Source: Asterias rubens
Lineage: Eukaryota > Echinodermata > Asteroidea > Forcipulatida > Asteriidae
Length of the DNA stretch: 64,000 nt
NCBI RefSeq assembly: GCF_902459465.1
Contig: NC_047065.1
Coordinates: forward strand, 248,001-312,000
Reading direction: 5' to 3'
This document shows positions 35,232 through 48,200 of this stretch, in pieces; position 1 is the stretch's first letter, and each line of letters starts with the position of its first letter. Position numbers and translations under genes: made by a program. The notes beneath the pieces were generated by a model that did not search any database, was not told where the DNA came from, and saw only the letters and a program-made list of their open reading frames with translations.

Positions 35232-38200
35232 TCATGTAGACAGCAAAGTTAGCAAAGTGATTTCAGACCGAGAGAACAATCTTAAGGGTGGTCCGTTATA
35301 CCATGATCCTGATGATACATAGACGTAAGATCCATCCTTTGGTTGGTACATACCAGCAAAGTATGGGCTTGCCAAGTAGCTTAATATGTTAGCTGGGTAG
35401 AACTGCCCACCGTGAGTGTGACCTACAACAAGAAAACAACAATTATAGGGTTACTTATTTCCTCACAATATCTTGTGTTTTCTTTGTTTAAATCCAAAGT
35501 GAAGTGGCGTGTCATGGCTGAGCAGTCAAGTGCATTGGACTCGAGCTCTGGTGTTTGTGATCTCCCGAGTGTTTGGTTAGAGTCCTGGTTTTGACATTCA
35601 GCAAGACACTTGACCATTATTGCTGGGCGTTTGGATGGGACATAAAGCCTGAGGTCCCTTGTGTTGTGTAATGCAAGGGAAAGAACCCAGGTGCATTTAT
35701 CGCTGAGATAAGGAATGTGCTCCTGTGTTTCTGGCAGTGGGTGCTGATTGCACTGCAGCATCTCATTAAACCTTGTAAGGATGCATCAAACATTTCTCAG
35801 ATTGTGTATTCCAATTAAACGATATTCTTCCTGGGTAGACATAACCGCTCTGGATTTTTGGCAAGATCTCAAAAATGTCACCAACTTTTGATATGAAATT
35901 TTCTCAGGTCAAATTGAATGTGTTTATCCACATGTAAAATGATAGAAGGGTTTCAACAACCAAAGGTATACTTTGCTTTTAACCAGTCCACACTCATGTG
36001 TCATCCTTCCAATCTGCTTGCCCCAAAGCCCAAGAGGCCTTCGCGATGCAGACGCGATTTCTACTCACCTGATAGGATCAGGCTGATGTCATATTGTGAT
36101 TGGATGGCTAGTCTCGCTGCCTTTGGCTGATGAGCCAATAAGATCACAGCATGCTCACTATCGGTGTCTTCAAGGGCGACATCCAGATTAAAATGATCTT
36201 CCCTGTAGGCCAAAACAAGATAACTTGTGTAATGATTAGTTTTAATTTATTGACTTTACTAATTGATCGCAAAGGACTCTCAGAAAAGTGGTCTTAACCC
36301 TTGTACATGTACTATGAGAACCGATTTGAGATGAAACCACTATAGTACACCAATCAGATTGCCCCCCTTGTCAGTGGTACTCACTTGTAATAATCAGATA
36401 GGAGCTAGACTGCAGGTTACCAATCCGGCTCGGTGTGTCTTTGTACTATGAGAACCCATTAAAGATGAAACCACTATAGTACACCAATCAGATTGCCCCC
36501 TTGTCAGTGGTACTCACTTGTAATAACCAGATAGGAGCTAGACTGCAGGTTACCAATCCGGCTCGGTGTGTCTTTGTACTATGAGAACCCATTTGAGATG
36601 AAACCACTATAGTACACCAATCAGATTGCCCCCTTGTCAGTGGTACTCACTTGTAACAACCAGATAGGAGCTAGACTGCAGGTTACCAATCCGGCTCGGT
36701 GTGTCTTTGTACTATGAGAACCCATTTGAGATGAAACCACTATAGTACACCAATCAGATTGCCCCCTTGTCAGTGGTACTCACTTGTATTAACCAGATAG
36801 GAGCTAGACTGCAGGTTACCAATCCAGCTCGGTGTGTCTTTGTACTATGAGAACCCATTAAAGATGAAACCACTATAGTACACCAATCAGATTGCCCCCT
36901 TGTCAGTGGTACTCACTTGTAATAACCAGATAGGAGCTAGACTGCAGGTTACCAATCCAGCTCGGTGTGTCTTTGTACTATGAGAACCCATTTGAGATGA
37001 AACCACTATAGTACACCAATCAGATTGCCCCCTTGTCAGTGGTACTCACTTGTAATAACCAGATAGGAGCTAGACTGCAGGTTACCAATCCGGCTCGGTG
37101 TGTCTTTGTACTATGAGAACCCATTTGAGATGAAACCACTATAGTACACCAATCAGATTGCCCCCTTGTCAGTGGTACTCACTTGTAATAACCAGATAGG
37201 AGCTAGACTGCAGGTTACCAATCCGGCTCGGTGTGTCTTTGTACTATGAGAACCCATTAAAGATGAAACCACTATAGTACACCAATCAGATTGCCCCCTT
37301 GTCAGTGGTACTCACTTGTAATAACCAGATAGAAGCTAGACTGCAGGTTACCAATCCGGCTCGGTGTGTCTTTGTACTATGAGAACCCATTAAAGATGAA
37401 ACCACTATAGTACACCAATCAGATTGCCCCCTTGTCAGTGGTACTCACTTGTAATAACCAGATAGGAGCTAGACTGCAGGTTACCAATCCGGCTCGGTGT
37501 GTCTTTGTACTATGAGAACCCATTTGAGATGAAACCACTATAGTACACCAATCAGATTGCCCCCTTGTCAGTGGTACTCACTTGTAATAACCAGATAGGA
37601 GCTAGACTGCAGGTTACCAATCCGGCTCGGTGTGTCTTTGTACTATGAGAACCCGTTTGAGAATGAAACCACTATAGTACACCAATCAGATTGCCCCCTT
37701 GTCAGTGGTACTCACTTGTAATAACCAGATAGGAGCTAGACTGCAGGTTACCAATCCGGCTCGGTGTGTCTTTGTACTATGAGAACCCGTTTGAGAATGA
37801 AACCACTATAGTACACCAATCAGATTGCCCCCTTGTCAGTGGTACTCACTTGTAATAACCAGATAGGAGCTAGACTGCAGGTTACCAATCCAGCTCGGTG
37901 TGTCTTTGTACTATGAGAATCCCGATTTGAGAATGAAACCACTATAGTACACCAATCAGATTGCCCCCTTGTCAGTGGTACTCACTTGTAATAACCAGAT
38001 AGGAGCTAGACTGCAGGTTACCAATCCAGCTCGGTGTGTCTTTGTACTATGAGAACCGATTTGAGATGAAACCACTATAGTACACCAATCAGATTGCCCC
38101 CTTGTCAGTGGTACTCACTTGTAATAACCAGATAGGAGCTAGACTGCAGGTTACCAATCCGGCTCGGTGTGTCTTTTGTTTGTCTTTCTTCTATTGTTGC

Positions 38201-40726
38201 CTTGCCAGTTAGAAAACTCTTTACATAGGTAGGGTTTTGGGCATATGTCTACTAAAAAGATCCAAACATTCATATGCCAGCAGGGTTGATTAAGCCTACA
38301 AGTATTTGTAATTGTATCTTTTAGTTCTCTGTTGGCAGGGCAGACATATCTTTTTTTCTCTTTATCTTATTCTACCATTCTGTGCATTTTATGTGTTATG
38401 TGCTTTTGACAATTTGTTTGTAGTGGTGTGTGTAAGTCATCTGCTCTAGAACTTTTTTAATTTTTAAGGTGCAGTTTGGATTAATCTACCCTTAGCGTCA
38501 TTTGCTTTAAAGAAAAATAAAGTCTACAGTGTTCTTACTCATCCATCATGACCCGCTTTGCTTCAATGTCATGCGTCCCTGCAATATAAAACCAGTCTTG
38601 CGCCCTCGCTGGGTCTACGATCTTTACATTCTTGTTAGACAGACAGGTGATGCCTAGTGACTGTAAATGCTCAATCCAGTTCTTGACGTCATGGGTGTAG
38701 TATTCATGGTTTCCTGCAAGGAGTACAGAGAAGGGCTGTTTAAGTTTGAGTTTGAAAAAGATAGAATTGTTTCGAGATTTTTGACATTTTCTACAGGTCT
38801 TTTTTAAAAAGACAACTTTCCTAGACAATATCTGCTAGACAACATATCTTGTAGCTTAGCACTTTCATAGAAACAAACTTTTACCAAGCACTTGAAAACT
38901 TTTGTAAATTAATCTTAAAGATAATACAAAGTGAGGACAGAGGTGTTAAATTATTCAATTGAAAAACTTGTCTGGTTGTGAGTTTACTGGCCTGATGCTA
39001 AAATTGCTGGCCTCATGCCTGCGTTCTGGTGTTAGACTAACACCCGACCGCAGGCCCCAAAACATTGTCAAGCCCTGGCAACCTCAGGTGTCTAACGGCC
39101 TTGTCAGATGAGGCAACTTGCAGCTTGGAGGCAACAAACTGCAGTGCATGCTTCAAGACCACTTTGGTAGTAAACCAGGATTTTTTTCAAACAATATAAA
39201 TCCACTAGAAAAATATATTGAACATTCAAGTGTAAATGCCTTTCTTCTTGGAGACGGAACTGGTTGCCAGAGAATTACCTCGTGTGACATGGCCCCAACA
39301 TTCCTAAAGAATAGTGGTCACCATTGATTATAAGCAAACCTACCAGTAAGAATAGTGGTCACCATTGATTATAAGCAAACCTACCAGTAAGAATAGTGGT
39401 CACCATTGATTATAAGCAAACCTACCAGTAAGAATAGTGGTCACCATTGATTATAAGCAAACCTACCAGTAAGAATAGTGGTCACCATTGATTATAAGCA
39501 AACCTACCAGTAAGAATAGTGGTCACCATTGTTTATAAGCAAACCTACCAGTAACGTAGAAGACTCCATATCTGGCCTTCAGCTGTGACAGTGGTGCCAC
39601 TGCATCCGTTAAATACTCTACAGTCGAGTCCACAAGGTCACCAGTGATCACAACGATATCTACAAACAAAAATGAAACATAAAATTGATTTTCCACCAAC
39701 TGCAACTTAGGGTGTAAATTTAGTCTGGATGTCTTGTAGGTTTATCAGAAATAAGTCGTCCTGACTGTTGGAAACATGACACATGACATAACTAGACACA
39801 CTGCATAGATATATAAGCCCAGTTTCATCAAGTTGCTAACCACAAAAGTTTGCCAAGCACTGAAAATCTTTGCTTTAGCAAAAGGTTACTTTTACAAAGA
39901 GGTTACCAGCCAAAACACTGCATGAAGTTATCATTGTTGTGACTGTTCACCTGCTTTTTTGTGCTTAAAGGGAAGAATCTTAGGTTGTATCGTTGTATTT
40001 ACCTGGTTTTAAAGAGTTTGTTGTAGCCACAGCCTGCTGAAGTTGTTTCCGTCCGACAGTTGGTCCGATGTGAATGTCCGATAGTTGAACGACTTTCATG
40101 CCATTCATGGACAACGGTAGTTTCCTGACTGGTACCTGGACTTCCTTAACCACTGGACCAGCAGCAGCGTTCATCATTGACACAGTCGCTAGACAAGAGA
40201 CAATGACAGCGACCAGAGCACCACGGATGAGATACCAGTTACACTCCAACCATCTCCAACGAAAACCGGAGAGTAGACAAGACATTAAAACTTCTAAGAC
40301 TTTCATCTTGATCAAAACACCACCTAATATCATAGATGTCCCTAGTGACGCGAATAAGATGTAAGGCACTGGGCCTACCTCAACCATTGTTCCCATGCTA
40401 AGCATGTAAGGAAAGCTTAGGTGTGCAAATAAAAGTAGAACAAACAAAAGCAACGTCCAAACTTTAAAGAGAAAATACCCCTGTTCCCATTTAGGGTTTT
40501 CTTGCTGGAGCTTCTCCCTAGGGGTGATGATGAGCATTTTCCATGCCAGAAAGTAAGACAGGAAAAACGACATAGGTAAGATGACCATAAGAAGTTTCAG
40601 CGCCCTCATTGGGGATTTTGTGTTTAATCCAACGGCACCGCCGGACTGGAGATGGCTCAGGGTGAAGAAACTACAAGCCACTATCACAATGAAATATAAC
40701 TTAACGGAGACCAACGTTGAAGTCAT
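35232..40726 (-). CDS. TMPPE: Transmembrane metallophosphoesterase, TMPPE-like (complete)
   Basis: Coding exons in transcript order: 40726-40003, 39659-39549, 38713-38539, 36202-36069, 35422-35232 (TGA). Phases join exactly: 1335 bases, 444 residues, close to the vertebrate length. The first ~200 residues hold about five hydrophobic segments (near 10-27, 45-67, 88-110, 120-145, 165-190). A calcineurin-like phosphoesterase domain follows: LSDIHIG (Asp217, His219), GDLVD (Asp249), GNHE (281), LLAHQP (His361) and GHTHGGQF (383-385). All metal-ligand motifs are intact, so a two-metal phosphoesterase is expected; substrate unknown to me. ATG at 40726 is chosen as the first Met in the exon; the upstream acceptor at 40749 implies a 5' UTR exon. 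The 133-bp array is in the third coding intron and the 41-bp array in the second. Confidence 0.94.
35508..35790 (+). mobile_element. Near full-length tRNA-derived SINE
   Basis: TGTCATGGCTGAGCAGTCAA (A-box region) and GGTTAGAGTCCTGGTT (B-box region), then a long body (ACACTTGACCATTATTGCTG, GGATGGGACATAAAGCC, GTTGTGTAATGCAAGGG) ending near CTCATTAAACC. A 5'-truncated-body relative sits at 42533-42583. It lies in the last TMPPE intron, opposite in orientation to the gene. Confidence 0.7.
36306..38178. repeat. 133-bp tandem array, 14 copies
   Basis: Units recur every 133 bases from GTACTATGAGAACC (36444, 36577, 36710, 36843 ...). Two variants (CCATTTGAGATG and CCATTAAAGATG) alternate irregularly; late copies carry CCGTTTGAGAATG with an extra base. 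On the TMPPE sense (minus) strand every copy reads CAA|GTGAGTACC, a consensus 5' splice site, with CCTGCAG about 25 bases before it. Lies in the third coding intron of TMPPE. Confidence 0.97.
38950..39115. repeat. Dispersed repeat shared with about 9420-9530
   Basis: TTGTGAGTTTACTGGCCTGA and CAAGCCCTGG...CTCAGGTGT blocks are found in the same order at 9431-9515. Moderately diverged copies of an unclassified element. Confidence 0.5.
39310..39555. repeat. 41-bp tandem array that duplicates a TMPPE 5' splice site, 6 copies
   Basis: Units start AATAGTGGTCACCATTGATT at 39310, 39351, 39392, 39433, 39474 and 39515. On the minus strand each reads TTACTG|GTAGGTTTGC, which is exactly the end of the TMPPE exon at 39549 plus its donor. 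The exon-proximal copy is the functional one and carries a private change (TGTTTATAAG). Confidence 0.96.
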
Positions 40727-41344
40727 CTTGACGTCTCCTTTGTTCAATCTACATAAAAATATAAAAGTAGAAAAAAAGCATCACATAACTACAGTTGCCT
40801 AGCTACGACAAGTACAAATGATTCAAACAAACAGAGAGGTCGTTTTTATCTCATCATCCCAAAATGTATTATAGGAACATATATTTGTAATCCTGTCACC
40901 ACTTCTTCATTCTATTTTCATATGAAATGATAAAGTTAGTATCTAAAATTTTTTTACTCACATCACATTCCACAAAAAACCCCACATGTGATTAGGATGG
41001 TAAAAAACTAGTGAATGAAATGCATGGTGAACCAACAATTTGAACAAGGAAGTGGTTGCAGGATATGGAAATCTTTCTTGTTTTAGAAATCTCTATTACA
41101 AACATACAGCGCAAAAATGAACGTGATAGTGGGTCCAAAAACAATTCTACCTCCATGGTACAAGCTTGCCTCCATGCCCCCACCCCCAAATCATCTCCAC
41201 TCCACACCCCGCCCCTTGACACCACACCGGTCTACCTCCATCCATCCATGTACACAACAACAAGGAGGAATGATCAAATGATGCAATTTCCGCCTTCGAT
41301 ATTTCCAAAAGAAATATCCTGAAAGATAATCGAAACTGTCTTAC

Positions 41345-41500
41345 CTGTATCACGGCGAAAGGAAAGTAACACAAAAGCCCGGAGAAACAGTTGTGTCAAT
41401 CTGCAAACGGTCAGTCCTTTCAAAAAGTAATGATCACGGACCGGCTGATCATCTGCTGATGATCACGCTTCGATGACAACACAATGTGAAGATAGCAGCC
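41345..41500 (-). other. TMPPE: Probable non-coding first exon of TMPPE (5' limit unknown)
   Basis: Supported by the donor ATACAG|gtaaga at 41345 and the pyrimidine-rich acceptor gtag| at 40749 just ahead of the coding exon. The 5' boundary is arbitrary. Confidence 0.5.
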
Positions 41501-41539
41501 AACTCTTGAGGGCGCTATACAAAATTAAAGGCGTTTGTT

Positions 41540-41665
41540 CGATCTTGTTCTTGTTTGCGTACCGAATCGGACAACAAGTTGTCCTTGGCACTTGCTGTTT
41601 GACGCGTCTTCTGTCACCATAAAATAGTCATTTGAGGTCATATTTCGATTTATTGATTTTGCATG
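41540..41665 (+). other. DGAT1: Probable non-coding first exon of DGAT1 (5' limit unknown)
   Basis: Inferred from the donor GCATG|gtaagc and the strong acceptor at 42238. Splicing here would place an upstream ATG (last three exon bases) eleven bases before the main start and out of frame with it. Confidence 0.4.
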
Positions 41666-42242
41666 GTAAGCCGTCTAGAGGTCTCAAACTTCCATCGATG
41701 AAAGTTGATGCAAAGGTTGGAGTTTTTATCACTTCTTAATCGTTCTTGAACTTTTAGTTTTAAAACAACTACTATTCTAACTATAGTTTTAATGTTATCA
41801 TTCAGTAGTCAAAGGCCAGGGGCGGGCGCCATTTTTTATTTACTCAGCTCAGAGTCAATGGTTTACTTAAGAGCTTAGCATAGTAAGGTAAAGTTAAACT
41901 CAGCTAATCTGCATAAACACCATATTAATCATGTGAATTAGAATTTAGAAACTATTGAAAGAAAATTTTACAAGAATCTAACAACATTAACAAAACGTCT
42001 GTGCCGTATTAACAAACTTTTTTCAAACATAGCAGCCCTGATGGTGCTTGCCCTAGTTAGTAGTTGCGATGATCGTAACCCTTGATCCTCCCGACAGCAT
42101 GAGGGTTTCGATCATCGCAACTTTGTTGTATGCTTGCGCCTGGTTTTTGTATAATGAGTTTTCACAATGTTTTTTATTGCACCATTCTCAATAGAGGAAA
42201 TGTTTCACCGTGAAGATCTTTTTTTCTATTCTTTTTAGAACA

Positions 42243-45200
42243 ATGGCAAAAGATGTAAACAATACCAGTCCAAATGGACAAACCAGACGCAGGAAAGGTA
42301 GTGAAAAGAAGGAAGAAGCATCTGGCAACACGGACGTAGTAAAGACAGCAAAAGATTCTGGAGAAGAAACCCCACCAGTAGAGAGAAAGCCTGATGATCC
42401 GTAAGTCATTGCCCAGAGAGGGCAGGGTAACCATCCTTCTTGTACTGCCCTTTGGGGCAAGATCTTCTTTCAAATGTTTTGATGGAAGTTCTGATTTCAA
42501 ACAAACCCTAGATCCACTACCAAAATCACATGTATCATGGCTGAGAGGTTAAGCACACTGTATTCAAGCTCTGGTGTATCTGGTCAGCAAGAATAGTTCA
42601 TAATAGGAATACACAATCTCAGAAGCAATACTGATAGTGATAGCTTGCGAAATGTTTCTCAAAATGCTTTATACTATCAAAAGCTTCTGTAGGCTTCTAA
42701 CCCAATGTTTTGATTGCCATTTGTTTTAAGAGTGATTACCAAACGTATACATTCCCTTTAACCAGCCCAATATTGCCCCTTCACCATACATTCCCTTTAA
42801 CCAGACCAATATTGCCCCTTCACCATACATTCCCTTTAACCAGCCCAATATTGCCCCTTCACCATACATTCCCTTTAACCAGCCCAATATTGCCCCTTCA
42901 CCATACATTCCCTTTAACCAGCCCAATATTGCCCCTTCACCATACATTCCCTTTAACCAGCCCAATATTGCCCCTTCACCATACATTCCCTTTAACCAGC
43001 CCAATATTGCCCCTTCACCATACATTCCCTTTAACCAGCCCAATATTGCCCCTTCACCATACATTCCCTTTAACCAGCCCAATATTGCCCCTTCACCATA
43101 CATTCCCTTTAACCAGCCCAATATTGCCCCTTCACCATACATTCTCTTTAACCAGACCAATATTGCCCCTTCACCATACATTCCCTTTAACCAGCCCAAT
43201 ATTGCCCCTTCACCATACATTCCCTTTAACCAGACCAATATTGCCCCTTCACCATATGTTACTCTTCTCTCATCAACTGGGAATAATTATAAGCAATTCA
43301 CTGACACTGTACGGTTTGTTTCCCTCTATGTCTCATTCAGGATTCACTCCGATCAGAGTTCTCTACTGAGTAACACCAGTGGCTTCAATAATTATCGTGG
43401 ATTTCTGAATCTCTGCATCGTGCTTTTGGTAAGATGTCTATTCACCTTTACCCTTCTATAAATAATAATTGATGTCCATAGCAATACTGGGTTGCTAAAT
43501 TATGCTATTTGTTCCCATCACTTTAAAACTGTTACCCTGTGGCGAGGCTTTTTGGATCATGAGCAATGGATGAATTTTAATCTAATCAAAATGTTTTTGT
43601 GGTCTTTTTAATATTTTATTGTCACAAATTTGTTGCCTGTGTGTTTATATGTTTTGATTAACAATTTTGATATTTCATTCTTTTTATGTAATAAATGTAA
43701 TGTTTTTAATGACTGTTTTTTTTTAAACTGTTTATTTTGGCTTTAAGGCACTATATTGTAGTATTTTAATAAACCATGAACATAATATAATATAGGCCTA
43801 CTCTTGGTAGCATTTCTCAGTGAGTTGAGCAACCTTTCAAAACCATTCAACTGGATGGGTTTTGTATGGTGGCGCAAATGTGCGCTGAACTAATCTGTGC
43901 TTTAATGCGCACATATGCATTTACCACTTGATAACATAAAAATTATTGTAGGATGTTCAAAACTGCAGCGGATGATAATAAATGATGGGAGAATTGATAT
44001 TAATTGGTCAGATAGTAAGAGGGTTGAGTGTGTACTTTGTAGATTCATTCACCACATGATATACAGGTTGGTATATATATAGTTCAAAACCAACAATGCA
44101 ATGGTAATGAAAGTTTTTTTAAGGAGAAGTTCATTTGTAGCTGAAACATTAAGTGCTGGTTTTTTTTCTTTCATTATTAACAGGCGATGTCAAGTGGACG
44201 TCTTGTTCTGGAGAACCTGATAAAGTAAGTCAAAGAAGTTTCTTTATTTTGAAGTTGCAAATATGTTTAGAGGCATGGCATGGCAAGGTTATTATTACTT
44301 CATACTTGATGGCGTAATCCCTTTACAGCTGGTAAAAGCTAAACTGGGATGATGTGCTGTGCAAGACGCTGTGACCAATGTATCGGTGTATATTTGTGTA
44401 TATATACTTTGCTATGTAGCTCATTTGAGATAGTCTGATAAAATAATGATATGATTAATATTTTTGCAGATATGGTATTTTGGTGGATCCAATTCAGATG
44501 CTTCAGATCTTCCTGCAGGATCCATACAGTTTGCCTAATGGTACACTCGCTGCCTGTAAGTTCCCTGCGTTTGTTAGAAATGCTAGGAGACCAGTAGAAG
44601 TTGCTACCCGAATAGCAGCCCTTCAAACAGTCTTGACTTTGACACTAGCTGTGACTTAAATTAATTTACCCAAGATGTAATGCGCTAAATTTTTAAGGTA
44701 GTAAAAGCTTGATAAAAGTCAAGGTGAATTGTGAAGTATGCATTGAAGTAAGCAACTCATTTCTTACTTATTCTAATTATTAATATTTAGTGCTTAAATA
44801 ACTATCATTAAAGATTGATCATATTGAAATCAATTACTCTGCTTTTCTTCCAGTGATAAATGTGTTTATTCTGATCCAGTTTGTGATAGAGAAGTTAGTT
44901 GCAGAGGTAAGTTGACTTCATTCCCCAGCCCCCCCCCCCCAAATAGTGCCTACCCTTCAGTTGTTCTCATTAACTTATTCTATTGTTAAATGATCAAAAA
45001 AGGCACTCAAAAAGGCTCTCCGTAAATACCCACAAAATCTGTTACAGAACAAAAACTTTATTGGTTTGTTCAAAGCGAAAGTATATTCTCGGTAATCACT
45101 TTTAAAATTAATTTACACAGCATTAAGACAACCAAAGGACTGGAAAAACCAAAAGTGTTTGTTCCCTTTGAGTTTGTTTATTAAAAACTATCAGATTGAA

Positions 45201-48200
45201 TGACTCTTCTACAATATCATGAAGTCCTTTCCATTTGAGTAATCATTTCTTATTTTGAAACATTTCTCTTTCTGACAGAGTGCGATCAGTGATAAAGTAT
45301 CTCGATGGATGTCATTTATAAACATCGCCACCTTGATCATATTCCCAGTAGTCGTCATCACTATCATCAAACCAATGCCTTGTAAGAAGCAACTAAGGAG
45401 TCTTGTCAAAAACAATCTAGGCTAGGTAGTCGGGTAGTAATTCTCTGGTTTCATAAATCGTCGTTAGATTACCACTGGACTGTATTCATATGAGTGACAT
45501 GGTTTAAATGCACACAGCTCTCTGATGCACCCTGCTGAGTTTTCTAAGGTTTGATGGGTTGATTAAAATGTAACATAAACAAACTTACGGTTTGGAGTGC
45601 TCTGGAAGGTTTGGAGGTCATTTTAGTGAGAAATGTGGTGACCCCCCTGCTTGTTTTCCAGTAAATATTAAAAAGTATATGTGGTTTGTAAACAAAATTG
45701 ACCCAGGCACTGTGAACTTCTCCCATGTTTTCTCAGACACCCAATTTCAAACAAGGTGGATTAACTGCCTGTGAAAAACCTTGTCCTGGCAGTACTTGTC
45801 CTCTAGTTGACCTGGACTAATTTTGACAAGGCTCTGAAAACTGAAAACTTTCGTAGATCTAAATATCAAAAATATGTTAAAGAAACTAGTTGAATCAAGT
45901 TTGCTTTTACTGTAAATGGAATGAAATCAAAATTGTCTTTTAGTTGGAGCGATTTGTGTAAGCGGGATGTACACCATGACATTTCTGAAGTTGATTTCCT
46001 ACACGGCAGTCAACACTTGGTGCAGGAGGGCGCTTCGGGAAGAGAAATCCGCACGGAAGAGAAGCTTCCGAAAAGATAAAGGAAGTCAGAAAGGTGCAAC
46101 GCAGTCTGAAAAGAGCAAGAAGAGCGGTGAGGTGTTTTCTTATTATTGTTAATTGCAAAACTTAAGTCACAGGTTAAAATTTAAGGGGTAATCTTTTTGG
46201 GGGTAGAGCACTAGGATTGCAATACAGTGGTAACTGGTTTAACTTCTGTCTTTTCTAAAAGAGTGTCGTGATTGATTGGTAATGTTCTGGTCTTGCTAGT
46301 GTCTGGAGGTATGGTTTGTATTTTGACAGAGACATATTATGACATGTACACAAGAGTGACACAGTTTTACACACACAGCGTCCGGTTGTGAACAAGTGTT
46401 TGGTTGTTGTGTGTGAAAGAGCTTTGAAAACTTGTGTAGCTTGTGTATAAATGAGAAGGCTTTACGCATCATGACGTCATCATTTGTCAGGTTATATTGC
46501 CTTTAAAGGTCGGTTTTAAAAGAGATATAGAGTTCGATTTCACAAGGCATTATTTATTGTATTTTTAATTTGATTATGTACAAACTATAAGACTTTCATA
46601 GTAAAATAAGTAATTTGAAAACATCATCTGTCAAAAGGTTTGGAAATTGTGCATAAATGCAAACGTGTCTTGTTATTATTTATTTTATTTTTTTTCCATC
46701 ATGAACACCTTTTTTTTCATGTTGATTTGCTGTTCACTTTGTTCAGATGCATCTGAAGCTGGTCATAACGGCTCTTCAGTCCAGGAGCAGAGCGATCAAG
46801 TCAAGTATCCAGATAATCTCAATCTCAAAGGTAAGTTAGCGTCTTAGTTAGGAATGATTTGTTAAAGAAATTTCAATTGTAGGTGTATGAGGAAAACCCA
46901 AATTAGCAGGGAGGATTACCCAAGCAATCAGGTAGGACTGAAAACCCAACCACATCTACAGCTCTTGTCCCAAGCAGGATTTGAACCATGTTCCTCGATG
47001 GTGAACTACAGGGAAAGAAACCACAGCTTGACAAGTTTGATCTGTTTTTACCTTCCACAGATCTTTACTACTTCATGGTTGCTCCAACCCTTTGTTATGA
47101 GCTCAACTTCCCCAGGAGTCCTCGAATCAGGAAACGATTCTTGCTCCGTCGTGTCATTGAACTGGTATGTTGTCTGTTTGTTTGTTTAGATGATCTTCCC
47201 GTCGAGGGAACTTGGCAGACTCCCCCAAAAGCCAATCCATAATTATGAATGGCACGAACCAAGAAATTGTGATTCAGTAACTGAAAGGCTGTGATTCAGT
47301 AATTAGATGACAATACTCATTCTAGTCATTGTGAAATCAGCGGTTAGCTTAGGGGATTCAAACTCACAACCTTGTTAATGCAAGTTCTGCAATCTAGATT
47401 AGATTAGATTAGATTAGATTATAATTCTTTATTGTCCGCATAACATATACAGATAATTGTTTTCCATTGGCAATTGGAGACATTAAAAAATTATTATTAT
47501 TATTATTATAATAAACATGTTCATAAAACCGAACAATAAAATGTAAAGCACAATACAAAACCACGAAAAAATTGTATATTGCTAAAATTACAGCGAATGA
47601 TTGGAATAGATTACTGACAATACTTACAAGTTACTTTAAAATATTATACAAAACATTTGTGGTACAGCCACTGGACCTTGGTGACATTGCAATAGAATTA
47701 TTTAGATCATCAACAAAAGCCTAGAATTATGAAGGGCCATTTTTATGTTTCTAGGTGCACTTTCATTGGAAAATCTGTCCTCGGTACTTAATTGAGCAAC
47801 TTATTAGTTCTTCTCGGACTTCTTAAAGTGAAGGACTGAGGTAGCCACAGGGCAGTCTTCAATTCAAACAACAATCTAAGCCAATCTCATTGTTTGGGTT
47901 TCTTTTGCAGCTCTTCTTGGTTCACCTGAGCTTGGGTCTCGTCCAACAAGTAAGTTTTCTGCAATTGATGCATCAATGCACAAAGTATTACAAATATTAT
48001 TTTTAAACCCTTACACCAATTGATGCTATGCACTCTGTATAAGGTGCTTTCCTTATCCTGGTGGTAGAAAGATATCCACTGGCTTACTATAGGACTCAAA
48101 CTGCCCTCTATCAGTGGGCTAGACTTGAATCAAGTCCCAATTCACTGCTATACGGACTGTTTGCTAGCAGTGTAGTTGGCGTGATATGCTTAGGGACCTC

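Larger units (their letters stand above)
40749..42242. promoter_or_regulatory. Divergent TMPPE (-) / DGAT1 (+) promoter region and first introns
   Basis: TMPPE runs left and DGAT1 right. A minus-strand donor ATACAG|gtaaga at 41345 pairs with the acceptor at 40749. A plus-strand donor GCATG|gtaagc at 41665 pairs with the acceptor tttttag| at 42238, three to four bases before the DGAT1 ATG. If both are used, the two non-coding exons and both starts fall within about 41350-41665. No TATA box is obvious; GAGGGCGCT occurs at 41508. Confidence 0.6.

Noticed and set aside
40724..40747. Upstream TTG as start of TMPPE
   Set aside because: A non-ATG start seven codons upstream lies at a splice acceptor; the ATG at 40726 is the first conventional start in the exon.
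42710..43369. 219-codon frame reading into DGAT1 exon 2
   Set aside because: It is the 39-bp array read through in a frame different from DGAT1; exon 2 has its own acceptor at 43340 and matches DGAT1 in another frame.
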